NCBI GenBank assembly: GCA_024278155.1 | Contig: JAJRTT010000507.1 | Location: 1-5,682 of the forward strand | Direction of reading: 5' to 3' | Source: Bacteroidota bacterium | Lineage (GTDB): Bacteria; Bacteroidota; Bacteroidia; Bacteroidales; JAADJA01 | Length of the DNA stretch: 5,682 nt | Shown: one piece after another, positions 5,467 to 5,682 of the stretch | How positions within the stretch are numbered: the first letter of the stretch is position 1 | How the letters are laid out: every line of letters starts with the position of its first letter | Notes under the pieces: model-generated | Databases searched by the model: none | The model's input: the letters and a program-made list of their open reading frames with translations, nothing else | What the model was told of the DNA's origin: nothing | Position numbers and translations under genes: made by a program

Positions 5467-5682
5467 CCGTATTATCAGTTTCCTCACCTGAAAGCTGCTT
5501 GCCGATTTTAGCCTGACAAAATAGATTCCCACAGGATATTCTGATATTGGGATTTTAATGTTCTTACCGGAAACCTTCGCTTGATAAATGGTTTTTCCAT
5601 TTATATTTGATATGGATATTTCTTCCCAATCATTACCTCCCATCAAGTCAATCTTGATGAAATTGCTTGCAGGGTTTGGGTA
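5464..5682 (-). CDS. C-terminal end of a T9SS-exported protein (sorting domain only; N-terminus beyond right edge)
   Basis: The frame runs without a stop from the window edge to TGA (complement of 5464-5466), giving 72 residues that begin YPNPASNFIKIDL. This is the YPNP opening of a T9SS type A sorting domain. It continues with ISISNINGKTIYQAKV ('v.ni.Gk.i'), then IPISEYPVGIYFVRLKS ('lp.GiYfvri'), and ends in the basic VRKLIIR. The internal Met (codon at complement 5644-5646) lies inside the domain and is not the start. Everything that would define the protein's activity lies outside the window, so its function is unknown: protease, adhesin, hemophore or other. Its stop overlaps the receptor start, so it is the upstream member of the same operon. 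Confidence 0.88.
   Translation of the reverse strand, partial: YPNPASNFIKIDLMGGNDWEEISISNINGKTIYQAKVSGKNIKIPISEYPVGIYFVRLKSASSFQVRKLIIR

Noticed and set aside
5644..5646. ATG as the start of a small 60-residue gene
   Set aside because: The frame continues upstream with YPNPASNFIKIDL, the conserved opening of the sorting domain, so this Met is internal.
1..5682. CRISPR array, tRNA, riboswitch or insertion sequence
   Set aside because: No regularly spaced direct repeats, no cloverleaf or CCA-like end, and no transposase reading frame were seen. Almost the whole window is protein-coding.

Overview
The window looks like Bacteroidota DNA. Two separate genes end in a type IX secretion system (T9SS) type A C-terminal sorting domain. 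There is also a TonB-dependent receptor with a carboxypeptidase-regulatory-like N-terminal domain and a HmuY-family lipoprotein with a Bacteroidota-type surface-export signal. Start codons lack Shine-Dalgarno sequences and the intergenic DNA is AT-rich, which fits the phylum. I cannot place the order or genus.

Layout. (1) On the + strand, from the left edge to 2027, lies the 3' part of a large secreted T9SS protein. It has the tail of one PKD-like domain, one complete PKD-like domain, about seven FG-GAP-like blades that could close a beta-propeller, a short Bacteroidota-type 'LLPGF' segment and a T9SS sorting domain. (2) Only 11 bases separate it from a convergent gene set on the - strand, read right to left: the C-terminal 72 codons of a second T9SS cargo protein (5464 to beyond the right edge), a TonB-dependent receptor (3242-5464), and a HmuY-like lipoprotein (2039-3067).

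The T9SS cargo gene and the receptor gene overlap by one base in a TGATG junction, so they are probably co-transcribed and translationally coupled. The receptor carries a FRAP...His...NENL arrangement that resembles the YRAP/NPDL heme-receptor signature, and the gene after it encodes a HmuY-family lipoprotein. The simplest reading is an outer-surface heme or iron capture unit: the lipoprotein binds ligand at the surface and passes it to the receptor, which imports it using TonB energy. The coupled T9SS cargo may add a secreted or surface-anchored component. The heme assignment is inferred from family resemblance; no ligand can be read directly from the sequence.

The 174-base spacer between receptor and lipoprotein genes (3068-3241) has clear structure of its own: three copies of TCCCGAA, two of them forming a hairpin, plus CCACTAAA and CACGAAA motifs present in both orientations. 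It looks like a dispersed palindromic intergenic repeat and/or a control site for the lipoprotein gene. Nothing in the window looks like a tRNA, rRNA, CRISPR array, insertion sequence or riboswitch. The most original point is the coupling of a T9SS cargo gene to a HmuR/HmuY-like pair. Most of the rest is ordinary Bacteroidota biology.
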